The notes: generated by a model not told the origin, from the sequence alone. A DNA stretch of 64,000 bases from Tubiluchus corallicola (GCA_030141605.1 JAQGDQ010000243.1:85001-149000), one strand, 5' to 3'; positions 12,127-24,077 are shown, counted from the stretch's first letter. A program made the numbers and translations.

Positions 12127-12620
12127 AACGTTATGAGACGGAATGAAATCCAGTAATGGAAAGGAACGTTATGTGACGGAATGAAATCCAGTAATGGAAA
12201 GGAACGTTATGTGACGGGATGGAATCCAGTAATGGAAAGGAACGTTATGTGACGGGATGGAATCCAGTAATTGAAAGGAACGTTATGAGACGGAATGGAA
12301 TCCAGTAATGGAAAGGAACGTTATGAGACGGAATGAAATCCAGTAATGAAAAGGAACGTTATGTGACGGAATGGAATCCAGTAATGGAAAGGAACGTTAT
12401 GTAACGGAATGGAATCCAGTAATGGAAAGGAAGGTTATGAGACGGAATGAAATCCAGTAATGGAAAGGAAGGTTATGAGACGGAATGAAATCCAGTAATG
12501 GAAAGGAAGGTTATGTAACGGAATGGAATCCAGTAATGGAAAGGAAGGTTATGAGACGGAATGAAATCCAGTGATGGACAGGAACGTTACGTAACGGAAC
12601 GGAAATCCAATAAGGGAAGA
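12127..12620. repeat. 38-bp minisatellite, 13 units, no indels
   Basis: Units containing gacggaatggaatccagtaa repeat with an exact 38-bp period from 12127 to 12620. Unit variants differ only by substitutions: atgag/atgtg/atgta, aacg/aagg, and gaatga/gaatgg/ggatgg. The aagg variants cluster in units 9-12, indicating local spread of variants. The last unit is the most diverged. It is not a CRISPR array because there are no unique spacers. Confidence 0.95.
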
Positions 12621-12624
12621 GAAG

Positions 12625-13134
12625 GAAACAGCATAAAAATTGCAAAGGCGTATGAACATCTAAATGTTCAGTAGATTAGATATCTGAGCCTCGTATGAAA
12701 TGAAATAAAATGAAATAAAAAAACTGCATTAAAAAGCGAAACAAAAAGGGTGTTTAACTACAGATCTTGATCTATTACCAGATACCGAAATCCGAATATA
12801 TACATATAATATCATCGATTCATTTTTCAGCATTTCCATTTTTTTCAGTTCAATTCAGACGTTTAATTATTTCCAATACAAAGTTCTTTAAGGCAGTTGC
12901 AACATATGATGTTGTAAATTTACGTGTGTACAGATGAGGTACTGAAAGATCAAGAGGTCATCGAGTTAAGAACTTGAGAATGTTTTAAAGGACTCCAGAA
13001 TACAAGGAGTTGCTATTAGAAAAGAGATATTGAGTGCTACGGAGAAACTACTTGTAGTAGTTTACATAATCAACATGAACGAACGAAATGTAACTAATTA
13101 GGACAAATACCCACTATGGAACGAACTATGTAAT
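12625..13134. other. No gene seen
   Basis: AT-rich spacer with short aaatgaaata repeats near 12700. No coding or RNA signal is visible. Confidence 0.5.
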
Positions 13135-13520
13135 CAAGCAAGCAATTCTACTTTGGAATTCTCTGCCATTACAGGTTAAACAAGTCCCTATCAGCATTTA
13201 AAACAAAATTAAAATCATTAATATTAACCAGAGATGAAATACCATCACACCAGTACGACAACATACACACTAATTCAGAATTTATATATCCACGGCCATA
13301 TTAATTAAATCATATTTTTTTTCATTTTTTGTGCATAGTTGTAAATATGTTTGATTTTATTCGTCGTTACTTTCCATTACTGCACAGTAGTTTAGATTGC
13401 ACTGACGCATTTGCCTTTAGCAGTGTAAGTTTTTATTAACTAACACTGACTGATCATCTCTGTAAAGTTTTTATCAGTGATTATCAATGTATTTTAATGG
13501 CAAATAAAGATTATATATAT
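13135..13520 (+). mobile_element. 5'-truncated, frameshifted non-LTR retrotransposon (family B)
   Basis: A decayed reverse-transcriptase C-terminus is readable: LLWNSLP near 13148-13170, then in the next frame SLSAFKTKLKSL. The WN-LP and S-FK--LK motif pair is a hallmark of the last domain of CR1/Jockey-type ORF2. A 1-base frameshift separates them. The 3' UTR ends in ggcaaataaagatt followed by a TA run. A related 3' UTR is at 24960-25121. Confidence 0.7.
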
Positions 13521-13524
13521 ATAT

Positions 13525-14415
13525 ATAACACAAAAACAGCTGGTGAACGAAATTATATTATAAACTAGATCGAGACCTTTCGTTTGATGTATAGTCGCCG
13601 CAAATGGTGTCGTCGTCTGAGCTGTAGCCTCGAATCTATATATATATATGTATATATATGATAATTATGTATACCAGTATAATTAATATTATAAATGCAA
13701 CAAATGGACAAAAGGCAAGGAAATTATGCAGTTGAATCTTAAATGCGGCAAATAAACAAAAAACAAGCTGCGCGTTTTCACAAACAAATATTGTGTTGCT
13801 CGATTAGCTTGAAACATGTCGTTGCTATTTTGTGAAAGTCTAATTAATTGAACACAGGAAATCCTTGAGCACGAAGATTAGACATTCCGACATCCCATTT
13901 TGACATTAAAACTGCGTACTACCAAAAGAATGTCAATTCGCTGAATGGGTATCAAAACTTACCGAATGTATTAATGAATCTGGCTAATGATATACAATGA
14001 TTATTAGTATACGTTATTAATATCAAAAATACTCTAGTAGTTCAATACTAGTCAAATCCAAATGAACAGCTCTATTACCACACGTTTGCAATCTATCAGT
14101 ACAAATGTTAAGTAGTCATCGAGCTATGGTATAGCTGCAATTTCAACAAGACAGGAGTGACTTTACTAAAAATGAATTCACAAATCGTGGAACGTGAGAG
14201 ACGTTAGTAATCAAATAAGACGTTGTAATTTAATTAGATGCCATAGCTGTGGACTGGTGACCATGTAATAATTAGGATCACTGCAAATACGTTCTGTTAC
14301 AGTTTTCTGTACTTTTAGCTTCAGTTGGTGTTGTATTTATTATTGTTTCTTCTTGTAACTCATTTCCTTTTGCAGCACTTTTAGCTTCACTAAGTATGAG
14401 AATAAAGAATATACA
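13525..14415. other. No gene seen
   Basis: AT-rich DNA with TA-dinucleotide tracts near 13635-13660. No domain-bearing frame was found. Confidence 0.5.
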
Positions 14416-14416
14416 C

Positions 14417-14417
<1 letters not shown>

Positions 14418-14480
<63 letters not shown>
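14418..14480. repeat. AAGT tetranucleotide microsatellite
   Basis: About 16 perfect agta/aagt repeats. They create the LLTY-repeat open frame on the minus strand (14278-14643), which is not a gene. Confidence 0.97.
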
Positions 14481-14481
<1 letters not shown>

Positions 14482-14484
14482 TTT

Positions 14485-15627
14485 TTTATTTTTCTCCATA
14501 AATTTACAATAATTTAACAATAAAATATACAAAAATACAAATGAACATGGGAAAAAGGGTGGCGAACAACCAAAGGTTAGCGAGTCAACCGGCCTTCTCA
14601 GAAAGCCAGTAAACAAAAACACGCTAATAACAGCAGAACACAACTATTAAAAATAAATATAATATAACACAGTTATAATGTCTTTACTACAGATGCAATA
14701 TGTCCACCCCTAACCTAAACCACTGCCAAGCTACCTTTCCCTGCCTTAATGGCTATGCCTACAACTACACTTGTTGCCCTCCGGGGCATAAATAACAAAA
14801 CTGTTCAACCACTACAATTGTTTTTCTTCCAAGGACACAAACGCCATTAGAAGACTCTTACTGAACCATTAACCGATTATGCGGCACTTACGAGTGACTA
14901 ATAGGTGTGTCATTGCTCAGAATAGAGTAACCTTAATTGGCAGTTTTAATGAATGTGTACTAACTACACGTAATCCACCTGAACTGGATTTCAAAAGATA
15001 AATTATCTAATGACGTGCGTATTGCACTATTTACAGGTGCTGACACAGTTATAACGGAAGTTGAGATAAAGGTTACTTATAAAAGCCAACATAAATATCA
15101 GGCAAAATTCAACAACTGATTCCTTTAGCTACATTATCTATGATAAATGCAAATGGACATGTGGAAGCCATGGCTCAGAACTCGTTTGGCAGAAAATCAT
15201 AACAAATGGTAAATTGCAGATGCGCTGATTGTTTTAAATTAAACTCAAGTTGGACGGATAAAATTGACCTCCGTCCGTCCAATTATCTATAATTATGAAA
15301 TGATACTGATCCATAATGGAAGTAATTAGTAACAGGTACCAGGGCATATGTGTTGCAACGGGATCTTAATGAAATTTCTGATGAACAACCACACCAAGTT
15401 TCCAAGTTTTGTCTGTCAAGTAATAAACTTACAACTGGGTGCATTGAAAATTTTGTTTCAAATTTTTAATCTCTCGTGTACCAGAATTCGTTTCTTACTT
15501 GTTTCGTTCAGATGGAGTCATAATGTACAATCTGCCCGTTTTTCTTACACTGAGAAATTAAAGTACCACCTTAATTAACGTTAAAATATCGTAAATAAGC
15601 AAACAGAATTATTTAGCAAGTGATAAT
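14485..15627. other. No gene seen
   Basis: AT-rich spacer. An open frame at 15348-15578 (76 codons) lacks recognisable domains or exon borders. Confidence 0.45.
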
Positions 15628-15802
15628 AATGATAATTATGACGATGACGACGGATGTGCTGATCAAGAAAATGACGATCAGGAAGAGAATATGTTGGTGA
15701 TAATGAGATGGCAGTGATGATGATGATGATGACGACGACGGATGTGTTGATCAAGAAAATGACGATCAGGAAGAGAATATGGTGGCGATAGTGGGATGGC
15801 AG

Positions 15803-15862
<60 letters not shown>

Positions 15863-16340
15863 CGACGACGGATGTGTTGATCAAGAAAATGACGATCAGG
15901 AAGAGAATATGGTTGTGATAATGAGATGACAGTGATGATGATGATAATAATGACGACGACGGATGTGTTGATCAAGAAAATGACGATCAGGAAGAGAATA
16001 TGGTGGTGATAATGAGATGGCAGTGATGATTATGATGATGATGACGACGACGGATGTGTTGATCAAGAAAATGACGATTAGGAAGAGAATATGATGGTGA
16101 TAATGAGGTGGCAGTGACGATGATGATGATGATTATTATAGTGGTGATAATAACAATGACGATTACGATGGCGACGACGACGACGATGATGAAAGAATGG
16201 TGATGATGATGATGAGGACGACGATGACGATGATGATGATGATGATGATAATGATAACAATGACGATGACGATTTGCGACGACGACGATGATGATGAAAG
16301 AATGATGATGATGATGACGACGACGATGATGATTATGATA
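15628..16340. repeat. GAT microsatellite with five 88-130 bp higher-order units
   Basis: A nonrepetitive core starting ggatgtg (C at one position of copy 1), followed by gatcaagaaaatgacgat, occurs at 15652, 15740, 15870, 15961 and 16052, separated by GAT/GAC tracts. Spacing is 88, 130, 91 and 91 bp; the 130 comes from expansion of one GAT tract. Each core ends in an in-frame stop on the plus strand. The His-, Ile- and Met-rich frames on both strands are by-products of the triplet repeat. Confidence 0.95.
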
Positions 16341-16344
16341 AAAC

Positions 16345-17480
16345 ATAAAATAGTGAAACTGAAAACTGCTGGGAAAAGTTGTAAAAGAGGGAGGAAATCA
16401 CACGACGTGTAATCTACTCGTAAAAATCAAAAGCACCGAATACAACGTGAAGTAAAAAGTTGGAAAGAATAAAAAATAAAAATGCTTTGATTGTAATTAT
16501 TATTTGCGTAATTTATGACATGGTCAATGACAAATCTGATGTGTGGCAATAATTAAAAGTAAAAATTAAAAGTAAAGTAACTGTTTAAGCTGATATAGAA
16601 AAATAATATACACCTAAACTGAAGATTACAAAAAAGGCCATTTTAGAAAACATTTCCGGCGTATGTTATTGTAAGTATCATCTCCCCCAGTAACTGATAT
16701 AATGCTCAGCCCTAATTAAATCGAAGGACGACGTTATCGCCGGCGGTCCTACGTAATGTAGGCAACTTTAATAATAACATGCTTAAACGTCATGCTATTG
16801 TTCAAAAGCAAAACATTCAATCAATTAAACTCTAGGATCATGGGTCGAGTTGTTATCACGTAATGGAGCCGAGTTCCAAGGTAAAGCCATTATAATACAC
16901 AGTTAACCCGCAAGCAACCAACATGATTTTTGTGATCTCTACCCATGTCAAACTCCTGGGTGTGACATAGCGTTAGTCACACAAGAGAAAGATGGATCTG
17001 TTTTGGCCACACCCTTAACAAAAACTTAAATCTCATCACGGTAATGAAAGTTCAGGTAATGAACTATTCGGAGGATAATCAATATAAAAAACCGATTCAC
17101 CTCGATACAGAAGTATCGACACAAATCATTGTCTGCGGGTTGAGGTATTCGCTGGCGGCAATAATAATTTATTGTATTCAATAATTATTGTTTATTACTG
17201 AACGAAAATATTGAATGTATACACGTTTCATTTAAAGAGAATTTTATTGTGCTGGGAGTAATAAAATTATTCGTTTTATCTAAAAGATCAAGAACAAACA
17301 TGTATTAAATGTATTTCGCCGTGTCAACTAATACATAATTAGAATTTTACGTTTCTTTTAACTTCATATATATTACGTAGGTTTCTATTAAATTTATGAC
17401 AATTTAATTGTCTTAGTAGCAGTTTTTATTCTTTTTAAAAGAAACAGCATCGCAGTAATTGCAATATACGCATAGTAAAT
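16345..17480. other. No gene seen; small hairpin
   Basis: AT-rich DNA. A perfect 7-bp inverted repeat GTGTGAC/GTCACAC with a 9-nt loop is at 16960-16982. Confidence 0.5.
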
Positions 17481-17485
17481 AGAAA

Positions 17486-17666
17486 CAATGATAAAGTTTG
17501 CCTTCTTATACGTGCAATGATAAAGTTTGCAATCCTATACGTGCAATGATATAGTTTGCAATTTTATACGTTATACGTGCAATGATAAAGTTTGCCTTCT
17601 TATACGTGCAATGATATATTTTGCAATCTTATACGTGCAATGATAAAGCTTGCAATCTTATGCGGC
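17486..17666. repeat. 29-bp tandem repeat, 6 copies
   Basis: Units beginning caatgataaagtttgc start at 17486, 17515, 17544, 17580, 17609 and 17638. The period is 29 bp except after unit 3, where a 7-bp internal duplication (gttatac) gives 36. Confidence 0.92.
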
Positions 17667-17669
17667 GAT

Positions 17670-18421
17670 TTTGAAAGAAAAAATTAACATAATAATTACA
17701 GGCGAATGGAAAACCGGCGTTGTGAGTATAATCCAAAAGAATAAGTGTAATCTAAACACAGATTACGTTCAACAGACCAAGTTGGACACCATAATACGAG
17801 GCTACGTATAGTTATTATTGTAATAGTTGTATTGCTATTGTAATATCACCTATGAGTGGTTGCAGTCACCATGATCAAAGGCTGAGAGTATCTATTGAAT
17901 TTTCAACTAAGTTCAGAACCACTTGGGTGGCTTGGCAACGTTTCGTTTTGTCTATGTACATTAATCCTTTTCAAGCTGAGAGTGAAACTGAACACAAACC
18001 CAATAGCCTTTGTGACCTACCTAATCAGTTACGAACTTCACTGTCTCTGCGTCTTATTTTATGTGGCAATGTAGCATACAAGTCGGGTACATAATTCAAG
18101 CGAATCAAACAATAGCAAAAAGAAACTTTGGCAAGGATAAACATTCTTTCGCAACATCAGTTATAGTTGACGACATATTGACATGCAAAGAATAAGAAAT
18201 GGCAGACCTAAAGAAAAGGGGGTAACGCTTAATACTAGATGATCGCACCCTGCGTTGGGCTAGTTGTTAATTGATAAAGCTAATCATAACATGAAAGTAT
18301 ATGTAATACTACCTAAAACAATGCAAACTATATAGCTGATGTAATTGATAGTATTATTTTTCAATAGCCCAGGGTTTGGATTCGCTCTTGAGCAAATGAT
18401 AATAAAGGAATGTGCACTCAC
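17670..18421. other. No convincing gene
   Basis: An 80-codon open frame (17852-18094) of mixed composition begins just after ggttgcag, which could be an acceptor, but no donor or domain supports it. Confidence 0.4.
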
Positions 18422-18536
18422 CATTGTGGTTTAGCTGAAACACCTTTACTATCGCCGCATTCAGATCCAGTTCGACTTTCACCAAAATTCTGCAAATATT
18501 TGACAGAGATGTTCGACAAAAAGAATGGCTTTTTGC
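18422..18536 (-). CDS. Candidate internal exon, function unknown
   Basis: On the minus strand a pyrimidine-rich acceptor (ttttttcaagtcttgcag) precedes position 18536, and a strong donor (AATG then GTGAGTGC) follows 18422. Two of three frames are open through the 115 bp; one reads KKPFFLSNISVKYLQNFG, the other AKSHSFCRTSLSNICRILV. It has no in-frame ATG in a long frame, so it would be internal or 5' UTR. A promoter-like minus-strand segment with TGACGTGA and a GTGAGTAC donor at about 19770-19850 could supply a first exon. Confidence 0.3.
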
Positions 18537-18539
18537 CTG

Positions 18540-20295
18540 CAAGACTTGAAAAAAGAATGACTTAACAGTTTGCAACAAACGGTACAAGGAAAAGTCTATT
18601 TTATATTTCATCGTATGGATGTACAGCAAGTTTACAATAGCAATACAAGAACGAACAAAAGCATCTAAAAGGAAAGAAGTCCCTGGCTCCGGTTGTAAAG
18701 ATTACTCATCGCATTTTGTAAAGTACTCTTTCTTGTATCTATTTTCGGGTAATTTTCATTCACACCTCAATCTAATCGCGTAAGTAATCATACTTGCACA
18801 CGTACTTTTTATTTGATTTACCATTTTCTTTATGAAAACGACAAGGAACGACATTTTAAGGCGATTTTTTCCTTTAATTGAATAAAAAATGCTGTCATTC
18901 AGCTACGATTAGCTACTAAGCATGTAAGTCTATAATCTTATACTTTGCTCAGCTTGTTGTCAGTTCATTGTGTTTGGTCATTCCAGTACTGCATAATCTC
19001 GATTCCCTGGAGGGAGTGCGGCATTTTTACATTTTTTTATCGTCTGCCAGCCTGCTGATATGTTTTAGTAGTTCGTTAATGTTTTATGTAACAAATAATA
19101 GGTCATTTCAAAAATAACCTGTACCCGAATGAGCAAAGAAGTGCTTGTAAAGTTGAAGTGCAACTGAAATACAGCTCTTCTGCTTCGGCTTGTGCCCATC
19201 AGAGACGTGATACTTTAAGTACTTTGGTAGATTTAGTTTGTTATTCGGCAATATTATTAATGATTATTGAATTTATAATGACAATTGCAATTAATGAATA
19301 TTGCTTATTCCATTATATTGTATTGTTTTTCTAAAAATTTCTATTTTAACACGTGGATAAACAAGTAAACATTTGATATTTTCAACTTCAGTTATACAGG
19401 TAAATGCACCTCAAAAGTAAAATTTTATAATAATCACCTATAAAAGTTCTATGTTTCTTGTTCGAAGTCCTAATTAAGTGTTTATTATATTATCCAATAC
19501 TTAAGCCAACGTTGCGCTGTATCGAATGTATCCAAAAATAATCAGTTATTTACATCAAATTACTCGCCAACATTTATAGAAAAAAACGCACAAACTATGT
19601 TCGTCACAGTTAGCACATAAGACAGTCACGTAACTCTCACAGACGCAGACTTGTATCACTCACTTTCTAAAGCATTTACAACTGACCTTTTCAAAAGTTT
19701 TGTCACTGGTGCCTTCTCAAGCACTATACAAAAGTTAGTGGTATTATTGTACCTCACCTACCTACCTGTACTCACCGCTCACGTCACAGGCTGCTGCGCT
19801 ATGAAACCTTGGGGTCCCAGAAAACAATGAACGGCCCTATTTGGTTGCTGCTAAGACTACTACAAAAAACTATTGTTTGGCATAAATTTGCGACCGTTTG
19901 TAAGTGAATGAATGAAACGCATTATAAACAGTTTGCATTGAGACCTAAGCGAATTACCTTGGTTTGTTAACGTTCATACTGTATGCCTTACGCGAAACGA
20001 CTCTCTTCAAACAAGCAGTGTGATATCGGTAAGAAACAAACTTCAAATGTATACACCTTTTAGTTAGAAATAACAAAAGGAGAGCAAAACAAAAAGGAAA
20101 GAAGAAGAAAAGAAAAAAACAGGAGAAAAAGAAGCCGAAGTGATCACGCTTGCTACTGGCGCTGTCATTATTATCATTGCCACTATAATTGCTATCATTG
20201 CTAATTGTCGCTACCACTGTCAATGCAGATGACGATGACGCCAATTATAGTAATAATGAGAATGAAAGTGCTGATAATGATAAGCATGTGTTTGG
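18540..20295. other. No gene seen; possible minus-strand promoter at 19.77-19.85 kb
   Basis: AT-rich except near 19770-19850, where the minus strand reads a CRE-like TGACGTGA followed by GAGCG and a GTGAGTACAG donor. The open frames at 19954-20244 are K/R- or F-rich low complexity. Confidence 0.35.
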
Positions 20296-20299
20296 AGGG

Positions 20300-20432
20300 G
20301 TACGCGGTAAAAAAGGCACAAATGGAAAAGTCGGTAAAAGTGGCACAGAAAAAAATGGCACGGTAAAAATGCCAAATCAAAATGGCGCAGGAAAAAGTGG
20401 CAGAAATAGAAAAGTAGAAAAAATGGCCAGGT
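20300..20432 (-). repeat. GCCATTTTT-type array, left arm (inverted)
   Basis: Degenerate 14-18 bp units reading aaaaatggcac on the plus strand. This is the same monomer family as the array at 20767-21345, but in opposite orientation, so the two can pair as a long imperfect hairpin. Confidence 0.85.
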
Positions 20433-20766
20433 GGAGATAACAAAAAAAAAATACTAAGCATCTCTCTGAGACCTCCACGAAGTGTTACACGAATGTATTT
20501 TTTTGTACGTGGTGTTCGGTCAAACCTTGCGAAAAAGAGCCCACGAAAAGATGCCCATTTTGGCATCCAATATCCGACTTCTCCACAAAGTTTCATGGAA
20601 ATCTATTGTTGCGTAATAGGCTTACTACAATAACCGATAAAAAAAAAACCACCAAACATACAGATAAAAACAAACAAACTGTGTTGAAGCATATCTTCCT
20701 TGGCAATGGTAAAAATAACTAAAATAAGTATCCCCCACGATAAACCCTAAACTCGTATTTTACTAA
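20433..20766. other. Spacer between inverted arrays
   Basis: AT-rich 330 bp with homopolymer A runs. No gene seen. Confidence 0.6.
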
Positions 20767-21345
20767 GTGTGTCATTTTTCCTGTGACATTTTTACCTGTG
20801 CCACTTTCCATTTTTTCCTTTGTCATTTTACCTGTGCCACTTTTACCTACTTTTCCACTTGTGCCATTTTCATCGCGCCATTTTTTTCTGTGCCATTTTT
20901 TGTTGTACCATTTTATCCTCCCATTTTTTCGTGTGTCATTTTACCTGTGCCACTTTTACCTACTTTTCCACTTCTGCCATTTTTTCTTGTGCCATTTTTA
21001 TCGCGCCATTTTGTTCTGTGCCATTTTTTCCTGTGTCATTTTACCTGTGCCACTTTTACCTACTTTCCCACTTGTGCCACTTTTACCTATTTTTCCATTT
21101 GTGCCATTTTTACCGTGCCATTTTTTCCTGTGCCATTTTTTCTGTGTCATTTCCACCTGTTTCACTTTTACCTATTTTTCCATTTGTGCCATTTTTACCG
21201 TGCCATTTTTTCTGTGCCATTTTTTCCTGTGTCATTTTACCTGTTCCACTTTTACCTACTTTTCCACTTGTGCCATTTTTATCGCGTCATTTTTTTCTGT
21301 GCCATTTTTTGTTGTACCATTTTACCGGGTCATTTTTTTCTGAAA
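20767..21345 (+). repeat. GCCATTTTT-type array, right arm with higher-order units
   Basis: About 580 bp of degenerate gtgccattttt units. A longer pattern starting at ttacctgtgccacttttacc recurs near 20824, 20937, 21037, 21150 and 21233, giving higher-order spacing of 113, 100, 113 and 83 bp. All three plus frames stay open for about 190-200 codons because the monomer lacks stop trinucleotides. The CHF/FYL-repeat proteins are therefore artefacts. Confidence 0.93.
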
Positions 21346-21349
21346 ACAT

Positions 21350-22689
21350 TTCTACCAAAATTCGCTTGGAGACCGTGAAGGACCCCGCTCATAAAATACT
21401 ACAGTACAATACTCTATAACAGTTGGTTGCAAACTATAGCTATGCGCCGTCCTTCCAATCCCAATAGGCCATCCCCTCTCTCGACCCTACCTGCGAATAC
21501 AGGTATCAAAAAACCTCAGCGACAAAGGACATACAAGACAATAGTGAATAGCGTCCATTGTTCAACTGTTTAAGGCAAAAGTGAATTTCATAACAAAGGT
21601 TCCGCCCAACCCACCCGTGCTTGAAAGAGAACATTTTGTCGGTTGTGGATGGAAGAGTATGGCCAAGTTAGACTGGAATTAGCATTAAGCGGTTCATTGC
21701 CAAAAACAAGCCAATATTTGTCCATTTGCAGACTTAAACGAAACGGCAGGTAGTTATCTGCTGCTCAAATCTCTTCAGAACAGCAAGGTTAAGCAGCAAC
21801 ATGTGAGTGGCCTTCTAATGCAAAGAAACAATTATTGTCAAAAAAACACTTAAGTCGCTCAAATGTGAACCGACTTTATTATAACAACTGAAATGACAAG
21901 GGTGTATAGAACTCGAACAGATATATTTTACTGGCGACAATTTACGTGTACTTTTCGCCTAGTAATAAGTTTTACGGGTGCGTTGCAAGTACACGTGACC
22001 AACTGTGTGTTTATTTGTCTTTTTTGTTCTTTTTGTTTTTCTTCTTCTTCTTCTTCTCCTTCTTACATTCTCCTTCAATGAGGCAGATAAGCGGCAACAG
22101 TAAGGGTAAGTAAAAAAAAGGTTTTCCGCCTCACCCATGGGTGATACTAAATCCAATATTTATTATTAATATCTAATTAACATTCCATATTAAATGGATG
22201 ATAGAAATTGAAGCCTTTCGGAATTTAGGAATGAAAATTAATATAATGATAATTATATAAACATTTTCAATTTTAAAAACAAAAGCTAATCTGTTTCATC
22301 TAAATATCCAAATCATACTGGCACTGGCAGCAATAATTTTGCAAAGATACTTTACATTATCAAATTGTCACATTTACATCACTTTACAGTAGTAATGTTA
22401 ATGAAATATGCATTGTTTGGGCGACACTTTATGTGAAACTCTCACACATATCTGATTGTACCATGCATTTCTGTAAAAAGCACAAAAAGTACATAAATGA
22501 ACTACTAAGGCCTTATTTAGCAATGCAACAGGTCTGCAGTAGAAATGTTATTGTAATTCCTAGTACTTCTGTTCACAAATTGCGGATTTTTCCAGTGATT
22601 TCTCGTCTTGCAACCTAAACCATAGACAAAACGATATCGAAGCCATTGTTGCTGTCACTCTTGCTCGTATACCACATATCCTGCTGCTG
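21350..22689. other. No gene seen
   Basis: AT-rich DNA with a ttcttcttcttc tract near 22040-22055. No domain-bearing frames. Confidence 0.5.
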
Positions 22690-23194
22690 TTATTGACGCA
22701 ATCTACGACTGTTGCCTCCTTGTTAAGGCATTCGCCGCGGTGTCACCACCATCGTTGTTGTAAGACAATGGTTGGCATCCTTCTGTCTCGGAAGACAATG
22801 GAGTGTGCGCCAAGAGAGTCAGTTATTGATCACATTGATGGAGCTGCAGCGTCGACTGTGGCTGAGCAGTGCGATCCTTGAACGTCTCCAGGGCGCACGC
22901 CTGGGCAAGGTGTATGGAGATCCTGAGTTGCCCAGACAACAGGAACCCCCTCTCTTCCTCGCTGGTGTAGTCCAAAGGAAAGCGGAGCGATACGTTTGGC
23001 ACCAGGTTGGCTGCAGGAGCTGCCGGAGTCAGTGAGCATGCTGCACTGGTCCGCCTTCGGGGCTCCACTCCTGATTTGGAAGGTTTACTACTCTACACAT
23101 GGCCGTTGGGTCACTTGACCTCCTCAGCCCTCTAGCCGTTGGCTGCTTGTGCAGCTCCTCCGCCTAGTGTCAAGATACAGTGTCGGCATCCCGC
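22690..23194 (-). mobile_element. GC-rich body joined to a 5S-like head; possible SINE3-type element
   Basis: About 500 bp is clearly GC-richer than the rest of the window and abuts the 3' end of the 5S-like sequence on the minus strand. No oligo-T terminator follows the 5S part, so Pol III transcription could read through into this body, as in SINEs with 5S-derived heads (SINE3 class). Several overlapping frames are open, but none has a known domain. A simple-repeat tail was not found at the left end. A transposed 5S repeat unit with its spacer is the alternative. A GGTCA-CT-TGACC palindrome lies at 23108-23119. Confidence 0.35.
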
Positions 23195-23314
23195 AAGCCT
23201 ACAGCAGCTGGTATTCCTAGGCGGTCACCCATCCAAGTACTAACCAGGCTCTACGTTGCTTGACTTCGATGATCAGACGAGAACCGGTATTTTCAACGTG
23301 ATTTGGCCGTAGTT
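23195..23314 (-). rRNA. 5S rRNA-like sequence (gene, pseudogene or SINE head)
   Basis: The minus strand matches animal 5S rRNA across its full 120 nt: CTACGGCC near the 5' end, ACGTTGAAAATACCGGTTCT, GTCTGATCATCGAAGTCAAG, GAGCCTGGTTAGTACTTGGA, GGGTGACCGCCTAGGAATAC and a GCTGTAGGCTT end. The internal Pol III control region (A box, intermediate element, C box) is nearly intact. The first two bases and several others differ from the usual animal sequence, and there is no downstream T run. A solitary copy with these changes suggests a pseudogene or the head of a 5S-derived SINE. Confidence 0.9.
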
Positions 23315-23319
23315 GTAAG

Positions 23320-24077
23320 ACAATACATGTTGCTAAACTTAACTGTTATGATGGCACTGTTGTAACAGATGTTGTTACAGCCTGAGCCAGTGTTGTTACT
23401 GTTAAACGATTAAACAATGTTGTGTTATACGAAATTTAGTTTATTGAGCTGCATCAAGTGTAGAACATCGATGTTGTATAAAAAAACAAATTTAAGTTTT
23501 GTTTTTTCCAACTTCCTTGCTAGAACATCTTCATTCAGCGTGATACCAACTGATTTCCAGTATTTGCAGAAGCCTCTCTTGGTACAGAAGCAGGGACAAA
23601 AAATAATTTTGGCATTTTTTTGTTTCACTTGAAAAAACTCAAAAGAATGTAGGATAAGACTGAATACCATTGTCTAAGAATTTTATTTAGTTTGATTAAA
23701 AAAGAAACTCCGTTGCTTATATGACGCGGTTAAAAATAGCGTCCTACCTCTTTTAAAGAGTTGTTGTGATTTTAACATGTTTTCTATCACACAGCAAGGC
23801 ATCACAGTTATCACGCTCATAATGAAAACTCTTAATTAGGAAAAAAGTGGTTTACTCAGCTCACATAACTCTGCTTTTCCAACAGTGGCTACAAGTGTTG
23901 ACTGTGCTTTAACGAGTGCCATGCCGATCTCCTGTTCTTGCTGAACTCTTTGGTACACTGAGAATATTCTTTTAAACCAGTTCCAGTAACCACTCTGAAT
24001 AAACCATTTCAGTGCAAATAGGTTGCTAGTCAATTATGCTTTTATAAGTTTGTGAACGTATATGATAAATTTTTCAG
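23320..24077. other. No convincing gene
   Basis: Overlapping 65-81 codon frames occur on both strands (23417-24033) with no domain or clear exon borders. Confidence 0.4.

Noticed and set aside
14278-14643. 121-codon minus-strand frame with LLTY repeats
   Set aside because: Central part is the AAGT microsatellite; flanks show no domain.
15678-16412. His-, Ile- and Met-rich frames on both strands
   Set aside because: Direct translations of the GAT/ATC triplet array in different frames.
12127-17666. Regular direct repeats considered as CRISPR arrays
   Set aside because: Units are contiguous or separated by microsatellite, without unique spacers, and the genome is animal.
20767-21419. Three overlapping plus-strand frames of 186-203 codons rich in CHF and FYL repeats
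   Set aside because: All three frames are open at once because the monomer lacks stop trinucleotides; there is no codon bias or domain.
22823-23068. Overlapping frames in the GC-rich block read as a gene
   Set aside because: GC-rich DNA has few stops; frames are open on both strands and none matches a domain. The 5S junction favours a repeat element.
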